Positions 1 to 49,200 of a DNA stretch of 64,000 nucleotides are shown in pieces. Source of the DNA: Acanthornis magna (lineage: Eukaryota; Chordata; Aves; Passeriformes; Acanthizidae); the NCBI GenBank assembly GCA_036785705.1, contig JAWUZG010000056.1, positions 18,020,001-18,084,000 of the forward strand. The letters run 5' to 3'. How positions within the stretch are numbered: position 1 is the stretch's first letter; each line of letters starts with the position of its first letter. The position numbers and the translations under genes are program-made. The notes under the pieces are model-generated. The model searched no databases. It saw only the letters and a list, made by a program, of their open reading frames with translations, and was not told the origin of the DNA.

Positions 1-2517
1 AGGTGGAATTCCAATAAATGGTGACAGTCAGGAGGGGGAATTTCTTATTTCACAGCAGTTTCAGATTCATGGCAAGTTTCTGGAAATAATCCAGGAAAAC
101 GGATAGTGAAAGGCTTAAATTGTACTGCTGGGAGGAGCTAATGGTTCCCTTCCTTTCACCCAAACAAAAACTTGGAATTTCTAGGATAGCTAGAAAAGAA
201 AGCAGATTCCAGTGCTTAAGGATTATTGTCAGGCTGAGTAAGGAGAAATTAATTTGAACCCTCTAATAAGATTTACTCCCACAAATGTATGTCAAATACA
301 GAGAGAAAAAATCAGTTTTATTTTTGAAACCTTGGGTATTATTTCTTAGAGCTGTCCTGAGCCCTGGGGAGCACAGGCTGGGCTCATTTTCCTCCTTCCC
401 CTTCAAATCTTGCCCCATGGGGACTCAAACCTTAGTGTCCCGAGCTCCTTTTCTCCAAGGCAGGTTTGGGGGTTCTTTGTGGGGGAAATCACCTGGAGAT
501 GAGCAAAAATGATGAAGGAATTATCAGTTAAAGGGTGTTAGGCCATGGCTGGGCTTGGGAGGGGAGGTGAATTCATTCCTACACCTCTGATTTTAGCACT
601 TCCGTGCCTCTCCCTGCACTTGGGATTGTTGCTGCAAACCAATCCCATTCCCCATCCACACCCCAAATTTCAGGCACCATTTGGAGTTTCTCACCCAGGC
701 TGGAGGCTGGATCAGAACCCAGAGCTGACGGCACAGAATTGCGATGCTGTAATCACAATATATTGAATTTATTTGGGCTGGATTTTGTTTCTACTGGAAG
801 AAAAGGAATATTAAACCTTTAATCAGCTTTATCAGTGCCCAGGCTTGGAGTATGGAATGCTCAAGGTGGATTGGGGTGAGGAGGAGTGTGGTTCATCCTG
901 TCCATTGGGAGGGGAAGGATTCACCAGGAGTGAATATTCCTCATTAAACCTAATGGGGTCATGGCAGTGGAAGTTAATATATTGTGAATTAATATGTTTT
1001 ATTAACCTCCCTGTGAACAGTACAGTGCTACAATGCTGTAATGGATCTGAAGAGCCATAGCAAAATGCAAATTTTAATTTGCTTAATTGCCACTTTGTTA
1101 TTCCTTTCAAATAATTCCTGGTTTTCCAAGTGAAATTTGCATGTTATTTTTTGGCCCAGTTCTTAAAACCCAACATTTTCAAGAGGGCACTTCAGGGTAA
1201 GGAAATCCACTGCTTTCTAAGGTTAAAATTTCAATGGCTTGAAAATGTTAAGCAGCATTTTTAGTGCCTTCAGATTGGGTAAGAAAACAAAATGAAGCCT
1301 TGAGACTAAAGTTTAAATACTCAGAGCAAGCTTTTCCTAATTACTGTAGCTTAATACTAGCAGAGAAAAAACGAATCAATATATTTTACTTTGATGAGTT
1401 GTTCAAGTGCTGTGCCTGGTACCACTGTGCTGACTGCAGTATGTAAGTTTGATCAGAAATGACTAAAAATTAAACTGGTAATTTAAATTTCTCTGTATTT
1501 TCTGTATGCTCTGCTCTCCTGTGTGCAAAATGCCATTGCCACAGCACCTTAGATTGCTGATTACTTGTAATAATTGTCTTTGTAATTAGCCTGAAATATC
1601 CACTTCGCTGTTTCCCAAAGGAAAGCACTGAAATACTGAGCAGATTTCAGCCAAGCTGAGTTTTCTCTGAGTTTCTGATGATTTACCATATGTAAATATA
1701 CGGAAATGTAAGGATTTGTTACCAGATCAGTCAAGTTTTTATGGAAAACCCTGAATATTGGGCTTAATCCTGTTACCATGCGTAAATACATGGAAATGTA
1801 AGGATCTTGTTACCAGATCAGTCAAGTTTTTATGGAAAACACTGAATTTTGGGCTTAATCCTGCTGGATTGAATGGCAGCTGACAGTGGGGTGGGGAGTG
1901 TTTGTACAGACGCCACAATTCATTTGGAATTGCAGCAATTTGAAAATTACAGGCTTCAAAATGAGAGTTCCAGTGCTGCTGTCATTTGCTGCAGTCTGTT
2001 TGAAGGTGAGCACGGAATCAGCTGGAATTCTGACCTCCAAAGAGATAATCCAGGCTCAGACAGGCTGTCACTCACCTTTCCTCTGCAACAAAGTGAGCAG
2101 GTAGCGCTGAGACTTCTCCTTAATGAAGTGGGTTTGGTGCCTTTTATCTGTGTGAAGGACAAAATTACCAGGATTCTTGCTTAATGATGGTGTCATTTTT
2201 TTTTTTTCTCCCAGTGTTTAAAAAAAAAAAATCCGGCAACATGAAAGACTCCCAGCAAAATGGTCTGCGTGGTTAAATTAGAAAATTCTGTAGGTCTGTA
2301 ACATTCGGGTCTGTATTTAAAGTGACAGAAAAACGTGAAGTTACATCAGTTCAGCAATAAAAACAAATTCAGAAAAATGCTGCAATTAGTGCTGTGGGAT
2401 TTGAAACGGGGTTTGGGTTTTTTTTTCAGCTCTTTTTAATCCAGAAGTCTGATTTTTCCCCAATCTGTGCCAAGGGTTTTCTGACTCCAGTTTGAGGGGC
2501 CTTTCCTTTTTTTGCAG
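1..2517 (+). other. IQCH intron (left part cut by window edge)
   Basis: I see no coding exon here. The IQCH exon that should end in a single G before the 2518 exon was not found, so it lies left of the window. The stretch is AT-rich, with short T and A runs near 2197-2231 and one tandem duplication at 1683-1863. Short open frames here have no splice or codon support. Confidence 0.7.
1683..1863. repeat. Two-copy tandem duplication, ~90-bp unit
   Basis: Both copies begin TTACCAT, run through GGAAATGTAAGGAT and CCAGATCAGTCAAG, and end GGGCTTAATCCTG. The second starts at about 1773. The copies differ at a handful of positions, so the duplication is not very recent. The unit matches no transposon I recognise. 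Confidence 0.85.
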
Positions 2518-35985
<33,468 letters not shown>

Positions 35986-37430
35986 TTAACAGAAAATGTT
36001 TAAGTGCCTCATTCCTTATGCTTCTGGAAACGATTCCTCATCTGTAAGAACAGGTTTGGTTTTCCTTCTGAGTTGCTGTGTGAAGTAACATTAACTGAGA
36101 CAGAACATCCCCACGATTCCTGGGTGTGGCACGTGGAATATCCCACCGTTCTTGCTGAAGAGCAGAGGCTCATCCTAACGCTCCTCATGTTCCTCCTGTC
36201 ATTGCTGAAGTTCAGCGTCTGGGTTAAAAATCTCATTAATGGGGTCACGCTGCCTTTGTCACCGGCTCAGAGCAGATCAGATCCGCTGCAGAGGGCCCTG
36301 AGAGGCTGAATTCCCTTTCCAATGGTTGTGTTTGAAATGCAGGCTCCTGGCAGGAAAGCAGCTCCACTGTCAGACCTGGGATTGTGCAGCCTGGAGAGGA
36401 GAGGCTTTGGGGTGAGCTCACTGAGGCCTTGCAGGGCCTGAAGGAGCTGCAGGAAACATGGAGACTGTTTGGAAGGACCTGGAGTGCCAGGACAAGAGGG
36501 AATGGCTTCAAACTGAAGGAAATTAGGGTTAGTTTGGATCTTGGGAAAAATTCCTTGTCTGGGAGGGTGGGCAGGCCCTGGCACAGGTGCCTAGAGGAGC
36601 TGTGGCTGCCCCTGGATCCCTGGCAGTGCCCAAGGCCAGGCTGGACAGGGCTTGGAGCAGCCTGGGACAGTGGGAGGTGTCCCTGCCATGGCAGGGGTGG
36701 CACTGGATGGGCTCTAAGGTCCCTTCCCACCCGAGCCATTCATGGCTGCTCTGCCTGGAAATGCCATCTCAATATAAACAGCATTTTGTCAGCAATCCCA
36801 GCAGCTCATGCTCCTCTGCAGAACTGATTGCCTGGGTTCTTATGCTGCTATTTCTATTACCTACAGACTTTTGCAGTTCTCCTGTGATCATTTTCAAATT
36901 ATCAAAAAAACAGTAATAGCAATAATTCATCAATAGATTCTGCAAGGACCATTCGAATTCTACTTGCACTGTGATTCCCAGAATTCCATGCCTGTTGCAG
37001 GTCTGTCCATCTGTATTTTGGGTACTGGTGACTCTCTTGGTCTCAACTGCTGTGCACTGTTATTAAAGGACAACATTTCCTTTGTAAAATTATCCATCAA
37101 ATCTCTGATATTCCAACAGACAACACATTCTACATTTTACTATGGACGAGCACATCTTCTCCATCAAGTGAAGACTATTATCCTAGGCATGGCAATTATC
37201 TTTGGGATTACTTCCTAAAAAGCTCAGGCAAAACCAGTTTTAATACAAGTACTAAATGAGACCAAGCAGTTGTGTGAGATCAGCACCCAGTTTTCCCGAT
37301 GCCAAATCTTTGATCCCTCAGCATCGGATATTATTTTTTTGTGGAGCTTTTTCTTTTCTACTTTGGTCACAGAATTAATTAATTGCAGATGAGAACATTT
37401 GCATAAATGCCGATTCCTGCTTCAAATAAA
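35986..37430 (+). other. IQCH: Probable IQCH 3' UTR and polyadenylation region
   Basis: The first clear AATAAA after the stop is at 37425-37430; an ATTAAA occurs near 37062. If the distal signal is used, the 3' UTR is about 1.45 kb and contains the CR1 fragment at 36386-36745. The UTR end is inferred from the hexamer only. Confidence 0.45.
36386..36745 (+). mobile_element. CR1 LINE fragment, longer copy
   Basis: It begins in the upstream part of the CR1 tail (CTGGAGAGGAGAGGCTTTGG lies just before it), then has GGCCTGAAGGAGCTGCAGG, GGGAGGGTGGGCAGGCCC, CCCCTGGATCCCTGGCAG and GGTCCCTTCCCACCCGAGCC. At ~360 bp it is one of the two longest CR1 copies here. It lies in the same sense as IQCH, in the likely 3' UTR. 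Confidence 0.94.
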
Positions 37431-41674
<4,244 letters not shown>

Positions 41675-42610
41675 TGACCTCTCGTGACAGCGACAAATCA
41701 AACGCTTGGTATTTAAGCAGCTCACGCCTTTGCTAGGGAGCATTTTCCAGCTGAAAATCCGATGCTGTGGATGAAGTTTTGTCCTCTTAGCAATTCTGAA
41801 GCGAAACTCCGTTTCAGGCAGTGTCTGATGCAGGAATGGTCAGACTTTGATTCTAATGTGCTGCTGCAATATAAATCCTTATGATAAAAATTCTTTCTCA
41901 TTATCTTGTTGATATAAAAGTAGATATAGTTAAGTTTCGAAATATATTATGCGGATCCAAAGCTTATTTGAATGCCGGCAGTGACAGTGACATAACATTT
42001 CATACATTCTTTGTTTTTGTATTGAATTTTAAAGAATCTCCTTCACTCCACAAGTCTTCAGCGACTTTTTTCAAAACATGTCTGCTAGTCTTAATTTTCT
42101 GACACAGTGAGAAAATATAATCACAAAGACTGATTTCTTAACAGCACCTTTAAATCTGATTTTCTTTATTCCTCCGTGGAGTCACACCTTTGTTTTTCTC
42201 ACAACTACCTTTCATGTTCCATATTTAAATGATGGGAAAACATGTTTTAAAAGGCAATTTGCTTCCCTCAGAATCCTGCTTAAGCACTTGGATAGCTCCA
42301 AGCACGTTAAATTTGGTGTTTCTGAACCTTACTGAATTCAGGGCCTAAATCCATCTCTGCTTTTCCCTCTATAATAAATAAAATATTGTCTGTAATAGAT
42401 AAATTGGCAGTGCTAAAATAAATCACTTTCTATAAATCTTTCTGCCCCTTGCAGTTCTTTTGGACTTGGTAGTCCTGAGTGCTGATCTGCTTTTCCCCAG
42501 AGCAGCTTCGTGTTGATCTATGGATTCAGTGCCTATTTTGCTTTTCTTATTTCTGCTCTGACATAGGCTCCAATAACTAAGTGGACTTCAGGGAGTTTGG
42601 GTTTAGTATT

Positions 42611-42690
42611 TGTGTGTGTGTATATATATATATATATACACACGCATACATATATGTACACACATATATTTATATATATATATATTTATG
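42611..42690. repeat. (TG)n(TA)n(CA)n palindromic microsatellite
   Basis: Five TG units are followed by about nine TA units, then ACACACGCA and a second AT-rich stretch. The TG arm can pair with the CA arm around the TA centre. Confidence 0.92.
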
Positions 42691-42874
42691 TATTTAATCA
42701 GTAGAAATCAGGCTGTGTGCATGGCCATGTTTCACTTCTTTCATGCTGTTATCCTCTTGTTTTCTTTTTACAATAATTCCTGCATCTTGCTGCTTTAGCT
42801 GCTTCCTGACTCGTGTCACAGGATGGGTGTTAAGCCCTGAGAGCTGCATTTAAATAAAGGCAAAATACTTCTAA

Positions 42875-43129
<255 letters not shown>

Positions 43130-43692
43130 GCTCAGGCCCTCGAGTGCCTGTCCTTTGGTGGGTTCTGTGTTACAGCTGCTGCAAGTACCTGCTCCTTTGG
43201 CCTCAAAACAACTAAAAAACTTGGGTTTTACAGTGCAATCTCATACTCAGCGTGCTGTTTCTGGAAGCTTCATGGACTTTCTGGTCGTGAGAGATTGATT
43301 TTTGCCGAGGTCTGTGAAGTTGGAGAATTAGAAGCTTTGGGAGAAGAATTAGTATTTCTGAGGGTATGTCTGGAAGTCAGGGACTGGTGCTGCTGGACAA
43401 ACTTGTGATAATTTAAAGAGATGCATTTATCAACTTAGAGAACTGAGCTGTAGCCTGTGGGCAGGGAAACTGTGAACGCACTGATATTTTCACAATGTCT
43501 CTGGAAAGATAAAGCTGCTCAGGTTTAGATCCTGTCTAGATGTTTCATAATGCATTAATTGTCACAATTGGAACTGTGTCTGAATGAATCCATGGCACTG
43601 ACTGTTCACAATCACCTGGAAGAGCCTTTGGGGAAAAAACCCACCCTAGGAAGTGCAAAATGGCTGTACCACATTTCTTTAAATGATATTTA

Positions 43693-43698
43693 AATAAA
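43693..43698 (+). terminator. C15orf61: Candidate C15orf61 polyadenylation signal
   Basis: An AATAAA hexamer ~560 bp after the stop, followed by TG- and T-rich sequence (GTTCTTGAGG, TGTGTGTTATT) within 60 bp. Another AATAAA lies inside the coding region at about 43099-43104. Use of either is unproven. Confidence 0.45.
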
Positions 43699-44489
43699 AT
43701 ATCTAAAATATATTTGATGCTTGTATCTTTTGCAGTTCTTGAGGTCCAGATGTGTGTTATTATTTTTCTTTTGATTGCTTTATAGGTCAGTAACAAAACC
43801 TGTGATCTAGATTTAGTCCCATGTGCTAATTCACAAATTGTTGCTATTTTTAATTAATGAGGAGAATGAGAAGAATGCTTCAAGAATATCTCATTTTTTG
43901 GATGCAAAATCACTGATTTTTACAGTTGTAACTGAGCAGAGCTTCAGGCATAACAATTACAAAATTACTTCAGTTGGAAAACTGGGCAAAGCAAAAGCTT
44001 TTGGGGAACTCTTTGGATAGTGAAAGTATGGAATTAATGGAAACAGGAAAACATGTACAGGATCTATTAGTGGTGCTTGGATTTAGTGCCAGCAATTAAT
44101 GCTGTCAGTTCCAAACCCCACGTCTGGTGATGGAAGTTGGTCATTCCAGTTTTCAGAAGTCAAAAAAGAAATGTAAAATGGGTAGGGGCTGATTTTGAAG
44201 GGTAATCACTATTCCTCGAGAAATGATTATCAAGCCATCACTACAGTATAATGTCCTAGAAATACTTTTAAACTTAATTCCAGATAATAGAAGTGTTTGC
44301 CACTTAATGAAGCAATACGTGTGGCTTTTCTACAAGCAGCACTAAACACTTTAATCAGAGAAGTGCTTGCACTGTTAAATTCCGGAGAATATTCTTGACA
44401 CGAGTTAAATGTCTCAAAGATGACGAGATGGCATTCCAAGAACCCTCATTAATAAGAAAAATTGCTGTTAGCATTTTTCTAGAGCTGAT

Positions 44490-44720
44490 TCTCCCTGTAA
44501 AATAACCGCAGCTCATAAGTTTAACGTCAAACACTGCTCATCCATTGCCACAGAGCTCATCAATACCTGGCTGTAAAGCTTTAGGCTCAACCCAAGGTTG
44601 ATAAAATGGTTTTTAATTACCAGACTATAAATACAGCTCTTCATTGGCGCTGCAGCTCCACTCAGTGCAGCTCGTTTGATTTCTGATAATGGGCACTGCT
44701 GACTTTGCTTACCTGTTTTT
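44490..44720. other. Possible conserved noncoding element
   Basis: Repeat-free sequence with TTTTTAATTACCAG, AACGTCAAAC, GACTATAAATACAGC and the near-palindrome CTGCAGCTCCACTCAGTGCAG. The texture is denser than the flanks. It is identified by eye only. Confidence 0.25.
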
Positions 44721-45162
44721 CAATAACTGCAGGCAGCCTCCCTGTCCATCCCGTGATGGGCACGGCTCCTTGGAGAACATCCCTGACAAACTACCCTATT
44801 GATTGCAGCAATTCTGTGCTGCTCGCAGCATTAAATAGAGCCCTGATCTCTTGTTCAATGATCTCACTGTGTAACAATTAAGCAAATGTAATATTTTCTT
44901 GTATTACATGAAAATCAATAGACCTCTTGCTCTTATGAAGTTGATGGTGCTAAAGGATGAACTAGGAGATTTCTGAGGGCAGAGTGCAGATATGGGATCA
45001 CTCATTCCTTTCATTAAGGCTTGTGTGGGAGCTCTTGCACTTCTTCAGAGGCAAAATAGGCTTTTTGTAGAGATAACCCTCGAGTTATTAAATCATGACA
45101 AAATAATTTTCAAGTATGAGTATAAACCCTCTCGCTTGTCTTCCAAGGGGAAACATTTCATC

Positions 45163-45850
45163 TGACTTTCGCTCTTGTTTTGCTAGAAATACCAACTTCT
45201 TAGCATCTATTTTATACCATTTAAGTGCTGGCCTGAATGCAAGATATTGAGGACCAGGAACATCTGAACCACCTTGCCTCAAAAATTTCTGTAACACTCA
45301 GGAATAATTGATCCACAAAATGACCCTTCTGACTTCGGACAGATTTTATTTGCAGCGCCTCCAGTCTGAAATAAAGCTTAGCTCCTCTTGTAAGCCTTGC
45401 CTTAATTATCTCCTTTCACTCTCGTTTTGCTAGAAATACCAACTTCTTAGCATCTATTTTATACCATTTAAATGCTGGCCTGAATGCAAGATATTGAGGG
45501 CCAGGAAGATCTGAACTACCTTGTCTCAAAAATTTCTGTAACACTCAGGAATAACTGATCCACAAAATGACCCTTGGGACAGATTTTATTCGCAGCACCT
45601 CCCATCTGAAATAAAGTTTAGCTTCTCCTTTCACTCTTGTTTTGCTAGAAATACCAACTTCTTAGCGTCTATTTTATACCATCTAAGTGCTGGCTTGAAT
45701 GCAAGATATTGAGGGCCAGGAAGATCTGAACCACCTTGTCTCAAAAATTTCTGTAACACTCAGGAATAATTGATCCACAAAATGACCCTTCGGACAGATT
45801 TTATTCGCACTACCTCCCATCTGAAATAAAGTTTCCGTTCCTCTTGTAAC
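45163..45850. repeat. Three-copy tandem repeat, ~215-247-bp unit
   Basis: Copies are anchored at about 45177, 45424 and 45639 by GTTTTGCTAGAAATACCAAC. Each then has CTTGAATGCAAGATATTGAG (or CCTGAATGCAAG), CTCAAAAATTTCTGTAACAC, GATCCACAAAATGACCC, GGACAGATTTTATT and CTGAAATAAAG. The first copy carries ~30 extra bases. Copies differ by only a few percent by eye. The unit is not a transposon I know. Confidence 0.93.
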
Positions 45851-46069
45851 TTAATTATCTCTGCTGTGTCCAAGGCTGATGTTTAAATGAGGGAGAGATG
45901 AGCTTTGTTCCACCTCCCTTAACTACTCCAGAGCAATGCAAACCCGAGGATCAGGTGGCTCCTCCTCTTTAAACAATAATGATTCTCGGGGCACCTTCAC
46001 CTTCAGGAGCTGCTGGCGTTACCCCTCCCCGGGTCAGCGGGCTCAGGTATCGCAGCTAAACTGTGCCAC

Positions 46070-46290
46070 TGTAAATTAATGGGAAATGCAGCTGCTCTGC
46101 TGAAAGATCAATGTCCAATAAAGGCTGCACAATCAAATCTTGTTGCAATGATTGAGGTGCTTAATTGCCTTTCAAAGATAAGGTGGTAATCAACATACGT
46201 TCAGCTGATCTTTTTTACCGCTCCAATTACATGCTAATGACAGCGGCCCAGGCAGGATCTTTAACTACTTATACTTATTAAATCTTACTT
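46070..46290. other. Possible conserved noncoding element with octamer-like site
   Basis: Contains ATGCTAAT at 46231-46238 (POU-type octamer), GTGCTTAATTGCC, CTTTCAAAGATAAGG (TCF-like core) and GTTCAGCTGATC (E-box) in repeat-free DNA. These motif classes are known from vertebrate enhancers. Their use here is inference. Confidence 0.35.
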
Positions 46291-49200
46291 GTGTGTTCTG
46301 AAAAATTACTTAAGCCACACAATCGATAAAACCCAGCTCTTAATTACTATATTTCACTTTTAGACCTTTTTGTATGGTTGATAAATGTTCCACCGGAGGC
46401 TCTGCAGCGCTAATGGGTTACCCCAAGAAATGCCCTTTTCTTCTCTTGTCTTCTCCAAATTGTGGTTAAATATTGGTGGGTCTGTTTGTTTCATTGAAGT
46501 TTTGGGACTGCTGATGCAAACATGGTCCAGGCAGCTCCTTTTGTTTAAATATTTTTAGATCTAACATCTCTCCTTTTATCACAAGATGATGAATTACTTG
46601 CAGGTAGACACAGTTCAACACAAAGTTCTTCTCTTTTTTTCCTGCTATGAATTAATTCTGGATTTAGATACTAGCAAGAATTGGAATTCCTGAATATTTA
46701 TGATTGGTACTCTCATATTGTCTCAAAATTCAGTTGCTGTGTCCCCTTCTTGCTCCTCACTCTCTCCCTGGAGCAATATCCAGAGCTCTTCTCCAGTCTT
46801 CAGGAAAAGCTGGAGCCAGCCGAACTTCCATTGACTGGAGCAGAATTCAGATCTGTCCTCACCCTACCTTGTGTGCTGACCTAAGTCTGCTCACAAACCA
46901 TAATTCTAGATCTCCCTGATGTATGTTGTTATTATGGAGTGAAATTTAGGTATTTTTTAATAGTTGAATGCCCTTAGGCCTCTGGTTTAGAGCAACTTTT
47001 CCTGAAGCAAAGGGGATTTTGCTTCATATATTATTTACTTTGGCCATTTAATTTAAATTGCCTTTTGCTGTAACTCCTTAATCATGTTCACTACAGAAAA
47101 GTAAGTTAATAATTCTGAGAGATATCTTGATTTCTTTCCCTATTGCTGGACATAGAAGTCCTGGTTTACTTTTTCAGTTGTATTTTTCAGTTTAAATACA
47201 CCTAAGGAAAAAATGGCAGCTTCAGCATTGCAGCAAGGGAATAGAGAATAAAAATTGTCACTAATGTATTCCAGGTTTGTTTAAAAGATTTACTTTCTTT
47301 CTAGAAAGCAATAAGGTGTTTGCTTTGCATTTAAGTCTTTTAAAAAGTAGAGTACACACAACTTAGAGTGATTTAAACACAGTTTGTGAGCCCTGTTCTA
47401 GCTCATTATAAAACCAATTTATTACTTGCAGTGATATTAATAATCCTAATAGAATTAAAAGTGGAAAACATGATTAAAAGCAATCCTTCAGACAAAAACT
47501 CTGATCAAGGAAACTTTCAAGTTTAAAATGTAAATATCAAATTAGAACAGTGATTTTTGATCAGGATTACAAAGTCAAATCTGTTTTTTCCTTACAAGAA
47601 GAAATGCCATTAGATATGATTGTTACACGCTCAGTGATCCATGGGCCTGCTTACGTACTTTGGGAGATATGAATAATTTAGTAAGAAAAATCACAATAAT
47701 TTTGTTGTTACTCAAGAATGTATAGGTTGACAGCAGAACAATTGTGCAGCCCCCGGAGCTGCTCTGAAGGGGTGCAGGAGCATCATTAACCACACTCAGC
47801 CACTTTGGCTCTGCCCAGCTGCTGGACCTACCTTGTCGTTATCTATCCTATCATCTGCTTTAGCTCAAAACAGATTCATCATTTAAAGCAAGAACTATAT
47901 ATTTACTAATTCAGCCTAAATCAACTTTATTGTTGTTATGGGTTTTTTTCAGTCCAAGATGAGTTTACCACGAGAAAGAGCTTTAACAGATTCATTTGAG
48001 GCCAGTGAATTTCCCAGTGAATTGAAAGTAAGATGAATTTATTTCCTGATATTTGGCTCCCAAACTGTTCTTTCTTATTCCAGAGGAACTGCAGAGTGGC
48101 TGGGAGGGGCAGTGGGAAGTTTGGTGGAAGTTTTAATGCCACTTTGAAGGAATCTTAATCTATACATGGTGCACTTGGTGAGTCTTTCCAGGAGACGCAT
48201 TTCAGGGAAGAAATGTTTAGAAAGCCTGGACACTGTTGACCTATTTTTCATGAGCCTGAGGGAATTCAGTTTGCTGCACTCACAGGCAATTGGAAGGAAA
48301 AAAAAAGTGAATTTCACCATGGAAATTATGTATTAATGTCTTCTCAAAAAAGGCTGAAAATGTGTGTTCCTAAAACAACCATCAGATGCCATTTTCTCTG
48401 GGAAATGGAGAGTTTGTTATTTATAATTCCGACCTAGAAACTGGTGCAGGGAGGAAGCAGCGATGATAAATTGAATTTAGAGAACCCCAAGGGCTGGCGC
48501 AGAGATCCTGATTCCTCCAAGTGTGTTTTATACACTGTGTCTGAATTACAGATAACGTGGTACAGCACTGGTAACACAGTATTCAAAATATTTTAATAGT
48601 TACCTGGGAGCTGTTTAACTCTTCCACCTGTTACATAGTAAATACATTTACTCCTAGGTCATAGCTGGAATAATTCTAATAGAAGGGAGGTAAAATTCCT
48701 GGAGATGCTGAGCAGGATCCAGAATGAAATTGTAGGACTTTATCCTCGGCATCCTCCCTGTGCCTCCTGCCCTTTGATCCACGAGTGAGGACTAGAGGAA
48801 CGTGGGCTTGGATCCCAATGCTGATTTTTGTTCCCTGCGACTCCTGCCAGGGCATTTTCACCTGATCCACTCCCGAGACTGAGCTGCCACCTCCCTCCCT
48901 CCTCAGGCAAGGAAAACCCCCTCGATCCACACCCTGGGACAGGAATATTCGAGAGCAGGGCCGGGGCAGTCAGCTCTTGTTTTCCTCCCTCTTCTTCTCA
49001 CAGAATTCTGGTAGACAGACCCCAAGCTCCATTACACAAAATTTGTGGCAGAGCAAAGACAGAAAATTGCTTGTGCTGGGCACCTTCCCTTGCAGTGGGA
49101 ATTAACCAAGTAATAACTTCTTCCCTTACTTTTGGAGGCCTTGCAAATTATCCTGCTCACCCCAGCGCAGGCAATCAGTGGCAGACAGCATTTTCCCATC

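Noticed and set aside
1264..1446. Candidate upstream IQCH exon (60-codon frame)
   Set aside because: The residues do not match the expected IQCH segment and no phase-compatible acceptor and donor pair was seen.
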